Source: Zhengitettix transpicula (lineage: Eukaryota; Arthropoda; Insecta; Orthoptera; Tetrigidae). From it: DNA of 64,000 nucleotides. The notes beneath the pieces were generated by a model. It was not told the DNA's origin, ran no database searches, and saw nothing but the letters and a program-made list of their open reading frames with translations. Positions 25,530 through 36,190 of the stretch are shown here, one piece after another. How positions within the stretch are numbered: the stretch's first letter is position 1; every line of letters starts with the position of its first letter. The position numbers were made by a program, and so were the translations under genes. The DNA lies in contig CM073591.1 of NCBI GenBank assembly GCA_037074705.1, positions 161,290,032 through 161,354,031 of the forward strand. The letters are read 5' to 3'.

Positions 25530-25762
25530 TAAAAGTAAAAATAAAGTCGTGAATAAGAAAGATAGCCAATTCAGACAAATAAAAGGTAATATAAATACCA
25601 CACAACGTTTCTGGGATCCTTGTCACTTTCGTCAGGTGCTAAAAAGAGCATAGAGAAACACAATTGCACTTGTCAGAAAAGTTGTGTAGTATTTATATTT
25701 ATTTTTTGTCTGTATTGGTTATTTTTGTTATTCATTATTTTAAATCAGACGTAAATTTTTTC
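25530..25762 (-). mobile_element. foldback/MITE-like element F2, two-armed copy
   Basis: The left arm (AAAGATAGCCAATTCAGACA, then ATATAAATACCACACAACG) is inverted in the right arm (CACAA... to GTCTGTATTGGTTA), over about 65-75 bp per arm. The spacer carries, on the minus strand, CTGACGA (25629-25635) and GAAAC (25607-25611) followed by GTT. Related copies are at 29284, 29941 and 38696. No transposase is present. Confidence 0.7.
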
Positions 25763-26961
25763 ATTTTAAAAATAAAGTCAATACGGTTCCATGTAAAACC
25801 TAACCATTTTATTATACGACATTTTTTGTTTTTATATATACCAAATTCTTCAATTAATGGTAAACATTAGGCTTTGAGTAATATGGGCCATAATTAACTG
25901 TCATTACTATAATAAAATAACACAATGTAAATTTTAAATCCTCAAATTTCAAGAATAGGCATATAAGTAATCATTGTTTGAAAAAAATCTGCTTTAAACA
26001 TTGAATACAATTATAAAATTATAGAATTATCTCGGAAATATTGCACTGAAAAGCAGTCTTAATTTCATAAACGTTAAATGGAAAACGATTGGTCGTTAGA
26101 ACATCAATGAATTTTTGCTACAGAATCTATTATATGTAATAACAAAACAGAATGGCCAATTTAACAGACATTTGACAATTAAAAACACCTAAAAACAACA
26201 TTTCCTGCACCAATTTGTGAATATTTTAAAGTGCAGCAATATAAAGATACTGAGTAATATTAACCTAAATACCCGAGTATTCAAACCAACGAAAGACAAG
26301 AATATAGTATAATTAACTGAGCAACAGGTCATACATTTTACTATGAGTTTCATTATCTCTCTGTAAATTAAATAATTCTTATTAATTATAATATTTATCA
26401 TTTCAGATATAAGACTGGAAAAATAGTTAGTTTCAAGGTGTAGGATTTTGACATCCGTCCAGTCGAAATATATGATTTAAATAAATGTGTTTAAAAATAA
26501 CCGAGTGCTTATCGGTGAGTAATTTATAATTCACTCCGTGTTCCTTTATTCTCGTATTTAAATCCATTTTGGTTTGACCAATATACCCAGAATTTCAATC
26601 CTTGTATTCAATTTTGTAAACAACAAAATGAGTATCATCAGGAATCAAGGGGTCCTTACCATTCTTAACAACACATGTAATGTCATGTTGGCAAGAAAAA
26701 ACATTATATAAAACCTGTCAGACAGTCGTTCGCATTCTTCTTATTAATTGAACAACATGCGGACACATTATCTGATTATTATAAAATTCTGTTATTGCCA
26801 TCACAGAGACACTGAGAAATGTTACAAATGTTTAAGCTCGCAGACTGTCCAAGAATGGTGGAGTGTCACTCCATTTCAAATACTCCCAAACTCGAACAGT
26901 TTCGTAATGCTTAAGTGTGTCTGCATTAGGAATGTCTGCTGTATAAACCAATTGCCTCAGG

Positions 26962-27025
26962 TAACTTTAGATAGATAGATTTATTCTCCATTAACCTCTA
27001 ATGAGAAAATAGGATTCGTCACAAA
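26962..27025 (-). mobile_element. LINE 3'-end remnant (Jockey-like)
   Basis: GATTTATTCTCCATTAACC then GAGAAAATAGGATTCGTCAC is the reverse complement of the LINE tail signature seen at 56940-57015. It lies about 95 bp before the plus-strand Jockey-like fragment but in the opposite orientation, so the two are separate insertions. Confidence 0.55.
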
Positions 27026-27117
27026 TGTTCAATAGATAAATTACATATCAAATGAGCTAATATTAATAGTAATAATTAATAAGTTACACAAAAAAGTTCA
27101 TATCAATAAGGCACTGT

Positions 27118-27995
27118 TCACATTTGTCCAGAGCCCCAAGGCAGCGTCCTGGGGCCTATCTTATATCTACTATACACAGCTGACCTACCAACCTGTGAAA
27201 GGGCTACAATAGCTACATATGCAAATGATACTGTGATATTAGTCTCAGAGAATGATCCAGTCAGTGCATCCACGCAGCTACAAAATAGTCTCAATAACAT
27301 CCACGATTGGCTAAAAAGATGGCGCACAAAAATAAATGAAACAAAATCCGTACACGTCACTTTTACCAAACGACGGTGTATATTCCCACCAATAATGCTC
27401 AATGGACAGCCGGAACCACAGTCTGACTCAGAAAAATACCTGAGAAGGCATCTCGACAAGGACCTCAAATGGAAGACTCACTTATGGAAGAAAAGACTAC
27501 AGTTAAACATAAAACTCAGCACACATCTCTGGCTACTGGGTAGAATATCAAAACTCTCCCTTGATAACAAACTCCTAATATACAACACCATGGCATGTAT
27601 GGCATCCAGCTTTGGGGAACGGCATCATCCACCAACATAGCAATAATCGAAAGATTTCAGTCGAAAATGCTTCGAACAATCACCAACGCACCATATTACA
27701 TAACGAATGCAGCCATACATAGTGAACTAAAAGTGAATTCAGTGAAAAGTCTAATTGTAAAAAAACACTGAAAGATACATAAAAAAAACTTGAGTTACAT
27801 CCCAAACTTGCAAATAACATACTAGACAGTAGTAAACACAACCGCAGGCTTAAAAGAAACTACACTCTGGACCTGCCCTGCCGCTTCTAGCTGAGGACAA
27901 TAACTGGAAATAACCTAAATAGTAACAACACCCAAACTGCAACTGAAGACGTATTAATGTATGCGTCTTCTATACAATCCACACTCATACACTAT
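27118..27995 (+). pseudogene. 5'-truncated Jockey-like non-LTR retrotransposon reverse transcriptase
   Basis: Translation from about 27134 starts with the RT motif PQGSVLGPILYLLY and continues to the catalytic box, which reads YANDT (27218-27232) where active elements have YADDT, so a catalytic aspartate is lost. The thumb and C-terminal region follow (NINDWLKRW-like, then KYL and GRISKLSL segments). A frameshift near 27600 moves the LINE C-terminal tail (an RFQSKMLRTIT-type segment) into another frame, and stops follow around 27760. The N-terminal endonuclease and the first half of RT are absent, as expected from 5' truncation during target-primed insertion. The copy is dead. The Jockey clade assignment rests on motif resemblance. 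Confidence 0.88.
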
Positions 27996-28786
27996 ATTTA
28001 CTTATTGCTTTTATTTTCAGCAGATCGTAAATAGTTATTAATAAAAAAAATTGTCCAGACACCACATTCACATACACTTTCTTTAAGAAACACGCACGCA
28101 ACACTGATCACTTCCTGGTATTCATCTCCTGTCGCTAGGTAGGGAGGGATGTCGTCATAGATATTTACTAAACAGAAAGCAGAGGCAGGAAAACTGAACC
28201 AAAAGGGGAAAACTGGACACACTATTTACATATTTGTAGCATATTCGGCAATTTTGTAGGCGAGGCAGTTCAACGAATGTGAGACAGATTCAAAAATTCG
28301 GAGTAATAAGTTCCATTTAAAGTAAAAGTTTTACTCACCTTGACGAATGAGTTGTAGTTGTTGATGTTCTTCACATGTTCAGGAAGGCTGATAAATAGTG
28401 CGATACCGGAATACAGATAAAACTCCAAATAAGTTCGTAAATGCTAAAGCTACGAAAAAAAAGTCATGATAGATATGAAAGAGATGTCCAAACGTTTTTT
28501 AATTCCGAGAACAGTTCGAGATAGAAATCGAAAGAAAGGTTCTTATATCAAATTCATGTTTTCTTTCATTTGTACTAGTTAAAACCTGACATCAGTAGAA
28601 ACATATGTGAGGTACGTTCTATTTGTTTGTTCTTTCGAAAGATAATCTAATATTCATGATTTTTATAAGCATTTGTCGTTCGGACAAATTTCACGTGTGA
28701 ACAACCTATACTCTTTTTAGAAATTTAACTCTGAGATATTCTCTTTATGTTCTTGAAATTAAATACCTAGTACTTGATAAATTTCT

Positions 28787-29075
28787 TTACAGAATGTAAC
28801 ATTTAGTATCTAGTGAAACACATTCCCTCCATATAGACGGAACGGGTTTCACGAGGTCCTTCTCTCTCACCCGCCCATTTTGTGTCCGCCAATTACCGCC
28901 ACGTCTATGCGTGATATTGGGGCTTGAAAGCGCCATGAGTTGTAAACACCGGGCTATAGCTAAGTGCCGAACAAAAAAGGGGAAAGCTTCACAGGAGTAT
29001 AGCGCATATTTTCCGTGGCAATAACCTGTCAACGTGTACGGGGGCGGTGGTGGGGAAGCCAGGACAGCACTCATC
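28787..29075. other. GC-richer unexplained block in intron 1
   Basis: It holds a 95-codon minus-strand open frame with low-complexity proline at one end and no recognised domain. It is probably an old repeat. Confidence 0.3.
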
Positions 29076-29283
29076 TGAATAGACCTTTAAGCTATTATGC
29101 ACGTGCCGAAAATATCTCAGAATATATATCATTTAAACATTACTTTTATTTATATATCTTTTTTATTTTAAAATACACGAGACCTTGTAATAGAATGCAT
29201 ATTATGTTTCTGAAAAATCATATTTATTTATACCATATTGAATTAACTTGTTTACTATTTAAATATCATAATAAAACCTATTT

Positions 29284-29440
29284 TAATAATAATAAAGATA
29301 ACCAAATACAGACAAAAGAAGTGATAATATAAATGCGACACAACGTTTCTGGGAAGAAAGGGACAGAAATGTTTTGTGGTACTTATTTTATCTTTTTTTT
29401 GTCTCTATTTGACTATCTTTCTTATTACTAATTTTCATTT
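29284..29440. mobile_element. foldback element F2, two-armed copy without hammerhead-like core
   Basis: The arm AATAAAGATAACCAAATACA...GACACAACGTTTCTGGG is inverted after only about 13 bp into CAGAAATGTTTTGTGGTACT...GACTATCTTTCTTATTA. The spacer with CTGANGA is deleted, leaving a near-perfect foldback. Confidence 0.7.
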
Positions 29441-29940
29441 TAACATTTGACGCCTAGCTGTTAATTATCATCTTTTCTCAATTATATTTTTCTCACTTTC
29501 GGCTTTAATATTTATTCTAGTTTTAAAACTTGGTAAAACTTTCGAACAAATTAGTAATTGCGAGGATCCAGTGTGAGTTACTTAATTGTAGAAAATGTGA
29601 TGTTTCGCCAACTCATTTACAACATGTAAACAATAAATTGAAGCGTTTGTCTTTCTTTAATTCGAAACATTCATTTATATACAGTAACAAAATTAAATTT
29701 TATCAGATATGTACCCTAAAACAGAGATACACACATTCAACACATAAACAACTTGTTTTTCGTGAAAATTTCGTAACTAGAACGGTGGCCGCCAACATCT
29801 ATACTTAATTTTTGTTTCGCCAATCCTCTCGTTTTAATCAGATATCATTTTCGCCTAAGGGCAGCTAAAATTAATTTTATTTCCGATTTAACAAAATTTT
29901 TCCCGACAGGCTTTTGAGTTTTGTCAACTGACTAGTGTAG

Positions 29941-30086
29941 TTGTGTCGCTGTAGGTACTTCTTAGCTCCTGAAGAAAGGTACAAGGATCCCAGAAACATT
30001 GTGTGGTATTTAAATTATCACTTATTTTGTCTGTATTTGGACATCTTTCTTATTATTAATTTTCAATCGGACGTAATTTTTTTATT
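29941..30086 (+). mobile_element. foldback element F2, single-arm copy
   Basis: CTGAAGA (29969-29975) is followed by AAGGTACAAGGATCCCA and GAAAC (29993-29997), then the F2 arm GTGTGGTATTTAAA to AATCGGACGTAATTTTTTT. It is in the opposite orientation to the copy at 38696. Only one arm is preserved. Confidence 0.65.
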
Positions 30087-30200
30087 TCAAAACCTATTTT
30101 ACATATATATTTCATTTTTATCAAAAAGTGTTGAAAATTCATTAATAACACATACTTTAAACTACGCCGAAAAGTAAAACGTTTTAAACAACTGCCAATA

Positions 30201-30455
30201 CCCGCTATCGGAAGGGCGTGGGACAAGTACCCAATGCCTGACCTACCTGATGCAGATTTTTCTAGGGTTTTCCCTGCATTTCTTTAGCCGAATGCCGGGT
30301 AGGATCCTTAAAATATAGCCCCGGGGCCCTAGTAACCCTTGGCTACCTTCCTCTACCCTTCCGCATCCCCCCTTTCAAATCCCTTTCCTATGCTATAAGA
30401 GGGGAGTTGCCACTATGTGGATTACCCTATACATAGTCTGTCTACACCTAAAAAA
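30201..30455 (-). repeat. R1 dispersed repeat, 5' half
   Basis: This is the reverse complement of R1 from the TGTCCCACGCCCTTCCGAT segment back to the GTAATCC start. It ends at a T-rich stretch in element orientation, like the other copies. Confidence 0.78.
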
Positions 30456-30854
30456 ATCATTCCTCAGGTTTTTAAGAATATTACTGTAAAACCCACATTC
30501 TCTTCACATTTACACAGGAGAAATGTTTCCTTCGCTATTCATCTGAAAATTTTCTCAGATGATTTGATGTAATAGTTCACTAATCGAAGAATATTTTATT
30601 AAGCTGTATACTTTGGCTTACATAATTTTCCTAAAGGTGGGTCCAATTATATTACAAAAAGGAAGGAATATTTATATTGTACTGCCGAAATTTTTTATAT
30701 CGGGTGTTACCAAAAATCCATAATTAATCTACATAAAAAATATAATAACAGGAATAAAACTTATCAAATACGTTTTTGCAGTTTGCCTTGCTTTATCTAC
30801 TGATTTAAATGTGGTATATATTAAATATAAAACATATTTTAAGTAAATTACCTC

Positions 30855-31095
30855 TGTCCCGTCACCAGAAGGGCGTTTGACATGTACCAAGCGACGAACC
30901 TATTTGTTGCAGGTTTTCCAGGATTTGTCCTCCATAGGCGAATGCCGGATATAATCATGAAAACATAGCTCGAGGACTTAGTTAACCCTTGGCTACCGTG
31001 CTCTACCTTTCCGCATCCCCCCTTTCAAATCCCTACCTATGCTATTAAAGGAGAGTTGCTCCCACGTGGATTACCGTCATGTAGCCTGTTATATA
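30855..31095 (-). repeat. R1 dispersed repeat, 5' half
   Basis: This second minus-strand copy lies about 400 bp after the previous one and covers the same half of the element, but is more diverged. It ends at TAGCCTGTTATA. Confidence 0.75.
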
Positions 31096-32587
31096 TAAAA
31101 ACATAATAATCACATTACTTAACCTGACTCGGTTTGAGAATATACAATAACTTTAGCGCTTGTTGAAATCTCTTGTAAAACTTTCATTACTAAGAGGAAA
31201 TGTGGGGCAGAGATTGTAGTTTTCACACTGTATTTTCAGAGGATGCAGTTATATTCTAGCAGGCAAATTCATTATACCTGAATTTGTTCATACTGTTGTA
31301 GTGGTCTTATATTAAAATTGTTATAACATGTTCTCTAACTGACATTATCATATTTTATAACGCTGAAAATTTTCTGTAAATGTTAAGAATATTTCAGGGA
31401 GTTAATATATTACAATATTTCATTTTATGCTCTAGATAACGAATTGATTACACTTCCTTAACCAACGGTCTGTGGTGTTTGTTGGGTATAACTACATTAT
31501 AAAGTAAGAACACATGTTAGACTGAGGTGATCATTTGATACAGTAAAATAGGCAGCAACGATCCTCGAACGTTTCCGATTTCAGTTTTCGAGTTTATTTT
31601 TATTAGACTAAATAACGACTAACCCACATTGTCCGTATTTTCCTTTATCATACAGACACATTCAACAAATTCTCGATTCACATCGACTCCATTGTTGTAA
31701 AAATACACTTTTTCATACATACAACGTACATTTAATTTAATTTAATTCATAGTTCACGCTCAAGAATTTTTCCCTTGCAAATGCACCATTATTTGTAGCA
31801 TTCAGAACTAATCTTTTGGTCTTGTGTTATAAACATGCCCCCGCGATCCACATAATGTAGGCCTATATTCTATTTTGAGACCGGTTTTCCTAGTTCCAGT
31901 TCCAGTTCCTAGACTAGTCAGATATGACCGTGAAAAAGGATTTTAAGACAAAAATGCCTACGCAACCATTACAAATGCGGTGATGTGTTTTACCAGACTG
32001 TGGGATCTCAGCTACGAAGCAACGTCCCTTTCTGATAGTCTTGGACGCATTTGCAGATTCTTGGATAGACGATGATTTCTCTCTGCAACCTTATAAGATT
32101 GACAGCCGAGTCCGAATCACCCGAGCGACTGCTCATATCCGTATCTGAGGCTGCATGACCTCAAAACACTGGCTACCTTTGTGTCCAATTGATTTCTCCT
32201 TGATGTTTGGACAAATCACAGGTCTGACATTGTAATTTTCGTCTCCTATGTTGGTGACACCCGCACTAGAGGTTCAGCCCTTTTGCATATGTCTGTCTGT
32301 CGGCAGGGAATAAACCTCGGCTTCCCGAACAGTGAAGATTCATTTTCAACTCGCACCCAGACTGACACCAATTGTTTTTGTTTCCACTGATGGTTGAAAT
32401 ATCAGCGAAAACATTTGTACCTTATGGTTGCTCACGATATTGAAAAACTGACTTAAATATCAGTGTAATTTAATTACTAAACCGCTTCAGTCGATTCGAT
32501 GCTATTTTAGACTTGGGAGAAGGGGGAACCGAACGAACCCTACATATGCGAAGTTTGGCAAGAAAGTCATATCAAATTCCAGAAAGT
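31096..32587. other. intronic stretch without recognised feature
   Basis: It is AT-rich at first, then of mixed composition from about 31850. No exon or TE motif was recognised. Confidence 0.4.
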
Positions 32588-33299
32588 CACCATCAACGAC
32601 TGAACTGAGCTGATTAGGACGTTGTCTGTAAGGGTTTCTGATGCATGTGTCTATTCCCGAAGATGATGATTTCCACTCTCTGTGGACAGAGTTCTGAACT
32701 GTTTCAATTACCTTTCCTCTTTATCAGTCCAATATTCTCCACCATCAACGACTGAACTGAGCTGATTAGGACCTTGTCTGTAAGGGTTTCTAACGCATGT
32801 GTCTATGCCCGAAGATGATGATTTCCACTTCTGAACTGTTTCATTAACCTTTGCTCTTTACTAGTCCAATATTCTCCACCATCAACGACTGAACTGAGCT
32901 GATTAGGACCTTGTCTGTAAGGGTTTCTGACGCATGTGTCTATGCCCGCCTATGATGATTTCCACTTCTGAACTGTTTCAATTACCTTTGCTCTTTACTA
33001 GTCCAATATTCTCCACCATCAACGACTGAACTGAGCTGATTAGGACCTTGTCTGTAAGGGTTTCTGACGCATGTGTCTATGCCCGCCTATGATGATTTCC
33101 ACTTCTGAACTGTTTCAATTACCTTTGCTCTTTACTAGTCCAATATTCTCCACCATCAACGACTGAACTGAGCTGATTAGGACGTTGTCTGTAAGGGTTT
33201 CTGACGCATGTGTCTATGCCCGCAGTTGTTTTCCACTCCCTATGGACAGAGTTCTGAACTGTTTCAATTACCTTTCCTCTTTACCAGTCCAATATTCTC
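32588..33299. repeat. minisatellite, 5 copies of 137-152 bp
   Basis: Copies start at 32588, 32740, 32877, 33014 and 33151, each with CACCATCAACGACTGAACTG. The middle three are 137 bp. The first and last are longer because they keep a CTNTGGACAGAGT segment that the inner copies have lost. The array ends about 440 bp before the DIP-like exon at 33736. Confidence 0.95.
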
Positions 33300-33735
33300 A
33301 CATTCTTTCCATCTGGAAATATTAGGCGTTCACTTACCTTAATTCCCATTCCATTGTAATGGACACTTTCAGCTGATGAGGCATAAATTAACCCGAAGAA
33401 AGGGTCGCCCACAGTATTAACTATATATTCTAAGATCATGAAATATATGTTTTAATTTAATCATGTACAGTCGTCAAGAACACTTATTTTTATGCGACTC
33501 TAAACATCCCAATAATAAAAAATGGTCGGCTGTAATGCATGTTTGCACATGAATATTTGGGTTTGCATAATTTTTCTATTCCTTCCGTTTCTCTTACACA
33601 AAAATGTTCTTACAGCGTCACTACTTTTGTAAATAATCAGGCACACAACCAGCTCGTATTTGTTTATTATAATGAAACCCTAAATATCCATTTAACTTAG
33701 TAATTATTGTATTAATATAAGTTATTCTATTGCAG

Positions 33736-33894
33736 TCCCACCCGACATACTGGACTACCCTACGAGCACCGACATGGTGGTCAGAGAAGGAACAAACGTG
33801 ACACTTCGATGTGCAGCTACGGGGTCTCCCCCACCAACGGTCACGTGGAGGAGAGAGGCTGGTGAGGACATACCTTTGGGAAACGGGCAGCAAG
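33736..33894 (+). CDS. DIP/lachesin-like protein, internal exon 2 of 4 (first half of Ig2)
   Basis: The 159-bp phase 1-1 exon begins after TTGCAG (33730-33735). Joined to the last G of the previous exon it reads V-PPDILDYPTSTDMVV, the family's characteristic linker from Ig1 into Ig2. It continues with the B-strand cysteine (TLRCAATG) and the core tryptophan (VTWRRE), so it supplies the first half of a C2-type Ig domain. An Asn-Val-Thr sequon just before the cysteine is a plausible N-glycosylation site. The exon stops at CAAG with donor GTGAAT at 33895. Its length is a multiple of three and both borders are phase 1, so skipping it would keep the frame but destroy Ig2. A five-copy minisatellite lies about 440 bp upstream in the intron. 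Confidence 0.95.
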
Positions 33895-33895
33895 G

Positions 33896-35700
33896 TGAAT
33901 AATGAAAGGTTAATTCAGAACTATGTGCGATTGTTAAGTCTGTCATCCTATTGAGCCGAATCTTTCCTCATTTATGGAAGAAAAACAGAGCTGTCACTAT
34001 TCCAATAGATGATTTAAAATCCTTTCTTCCTAACACCTACTTTTGCTATAATATTTTCAGATTTATGATCTAACCTTATACATTTAAGGCTACTCTAACT
34101 CATATTTATTTTATTTGTTCATAATATCAAATATAAAATAGCATTAATTGATTCTAAACTTCACACACATTTTATATTGATATATGTATATTAATGTATG
34201 TGTAAGTTGGCTTTTGTAACTTATCATATACAATTATTGGTTTTTCATTAACGTGTAAGATTTGAATACATTTCATATCAAATATTCCTGATTTCCATAT
34301 GACCAATATATATGCAGAAAGAGTACTCAGATTTCCTCACGGGTAGAACTGTATCCAGGCGATGAAATATGGTAACAGAGTTTGCGGTCGACGAAAAGTC
34401 GCGGTTTAATCGCAGCTGTACCCACGCGAAAACTCGAGAAATGTTTCTGCGACAACTACACAAGGAAATCATTCGATTTTTATCTCTGTACATTTTGTTT
34501 CGTAAAATAATACCACCATTAAGAATCACAGTGTGGAACGAACTAACACTTGAGAAGAAAATTCTCAGGACCTTATTATAAATGATAAAATAGAGGTATT
34601 TATACTCTTTCTCAAATCCCTTATTGACTTACTCTGTCCTCGATAAAGTTAAGCTTAAAATAATTTCGAAATATCACTGAATTTCAACTCTGAGTCTATT
34701 TGTCACCATTTTTATTCTGAACGATGCAGTTTCTATTGCTTTGCTCATTTTGGTATTTATCTACAGTTCATTTAATTTAGCATGACTATTTAGTACGTCT
34801 AGGTTCTTTCAATAATTCAAATCTTATCAGACGCTTTAAATTTTTATGTATGATGAACCGTCAAAAGCAAAGTTTTAGAATTGATATTTAAGGCGGAGAC
34901 TGTGCAAACGGCAGTAGTTTACTTATTGTACACATTCTGTATTCAAAATTTCATTTTTCCTTGATCCGTTCTTCAATACATGTAAACTATCGTTTCTAAT
35001 AATGAATTCTGGTGATCTGTACCTGCTGCTTCAACTGAACAGCAGGTCTTGGGCATGTAATCTAACGACATTCTCTTTTTGTGGGTTTTCCTGGAAAAAT
35101 GGAATTTAACTTCTTTCACACGAGAAATTCCCAGCGGAATAGTGTAATATTATAAGCACCAAATTTTTAAAATGTGTGAGTTAAGGGCTAACCTGTTCGT
35201 ATTTTTATCCCTAGGTCTACTTCTGGTATTGAATTTTGGAATAGCAACGAGGCCTTATGATCATTTGGTATTGTATATTTAATATGGTATAGTTTCTCTT
35301 AACTCCAGTAGTTTCAATTAGAAAAATAGGGCTCATCAATCATGCAGACTTCGTAGTGGCGAGCGCTATCACAGAATGCGGATGATTTTATTTCTGACGT
35401 TAGATAACGGGATGACATTTTTTACGAAGCAATACGATTTCACTGTTTTGCAATCTTTCTACAACTTTCGAGTTATGATTAGTAAAAGCAGAAAGTCTGC
35501 AATTTATATCATAATTGTTATAGGTGATTCGAAAATTCTATGCGTCCCACAATGTTTCAAATTAAAACATTATGAATACGAATCCAATGGAAATACTAAT
35601 AATGTAATTTAATCTGGAATTCAATTTCAATTACAATTACATTCGTAACATATTTTAGAAATTACAAATATGTATTTAATTAATAAATTTGTTCCTCTCA
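33896..35700. other. AT-rich start of intron 2
   Basis: Overlapping open frames on both strands at 34278-34581 give no recognised product. Nothing else was seen. Confidence 0.45.
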
Positions 35701-35779
35701 TTATTGGCGGCGTAACTCTAAGGCATTGTGAGTATCTGAATTGTTTGGCGAGAATGCGGAGCCGATAATTCTTGCTACA

Positions 35780-36190
35780 ATGTATTTTTAAAAAAGCTTA
35801 TATAAACTTTCAGGACTTTAGCGGACTTGTGAGTGTGTTTGTCAGATGCGAGTCGCCAGTTCTCAGTATGCAGGTCTCAGTTTCTAGTTGCGAGTCTCCA
35901 GTTCCCAGTGGTTGGCAGATATTGAGAAAGCAGAATGTAAGAAGTTTTTAATCAGATATTCAGAGAGAGCAGAAGGTGAAAAGTGAAAGGGAATGAATCA
36001 GCGAGCGGTATGTGATCTGCAGACAATTAGAGATTCAGCGAAACAGAAAGACATCGAAAATCTTCCAAAATGTTTGAAAATGATAATAAAGTAGAATCAG
36101 TGCAATGGCCAGTTAGTTAAGTGTTGTAAATAAAAACTGTAAAAGCAAATCACGTGTGCATAAACCTCAGAAGCCCAAACAAACTGGTAA
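35780..36190 (+). repeat. possible LTR-like or promoter-bearing repeat remnant
   Basis: TTATATAAAC (~35798) is followed by a purine-rich transcribed-looking region with two diverged copies of GCGAGTCKCCAGTTCYCAGT (~35848 and ~35890), then AATAAA-type signals near 36130. No partner copy or TG/CA termini were identified. Confidence 0.25.

Larger units (their letters stand above)
7444..33735 (+). other. intron 1 of the DIP-like gene (26,292 bp)
   Basis: Its borders are GTGAGG and TTGCAG, both phase 1. It holds GC-richer blocks (8045-8450, 14105-14640, 20390-20800, 28790-29075), the hammerhead-like motif at 17851, R1 repeats, foldback elements, the Jockey-like fragment and the minisatellite. I found no further host exon in it. 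Confidence 0.9.

Noticed and set aside
32588..33299. CRISPR-like or satellite array
   Set aside because: The units are adjacent without unique spacers and number only five, so it is a minisatellite in a eukaryotic intron.
33621..33946. Minus-strand frames of 90 and 63 codons over the second DIP-like exon
   Set aside because: Antisense shadows; the plus strand carries the Ig2 motifs and phase-matched splice borders.
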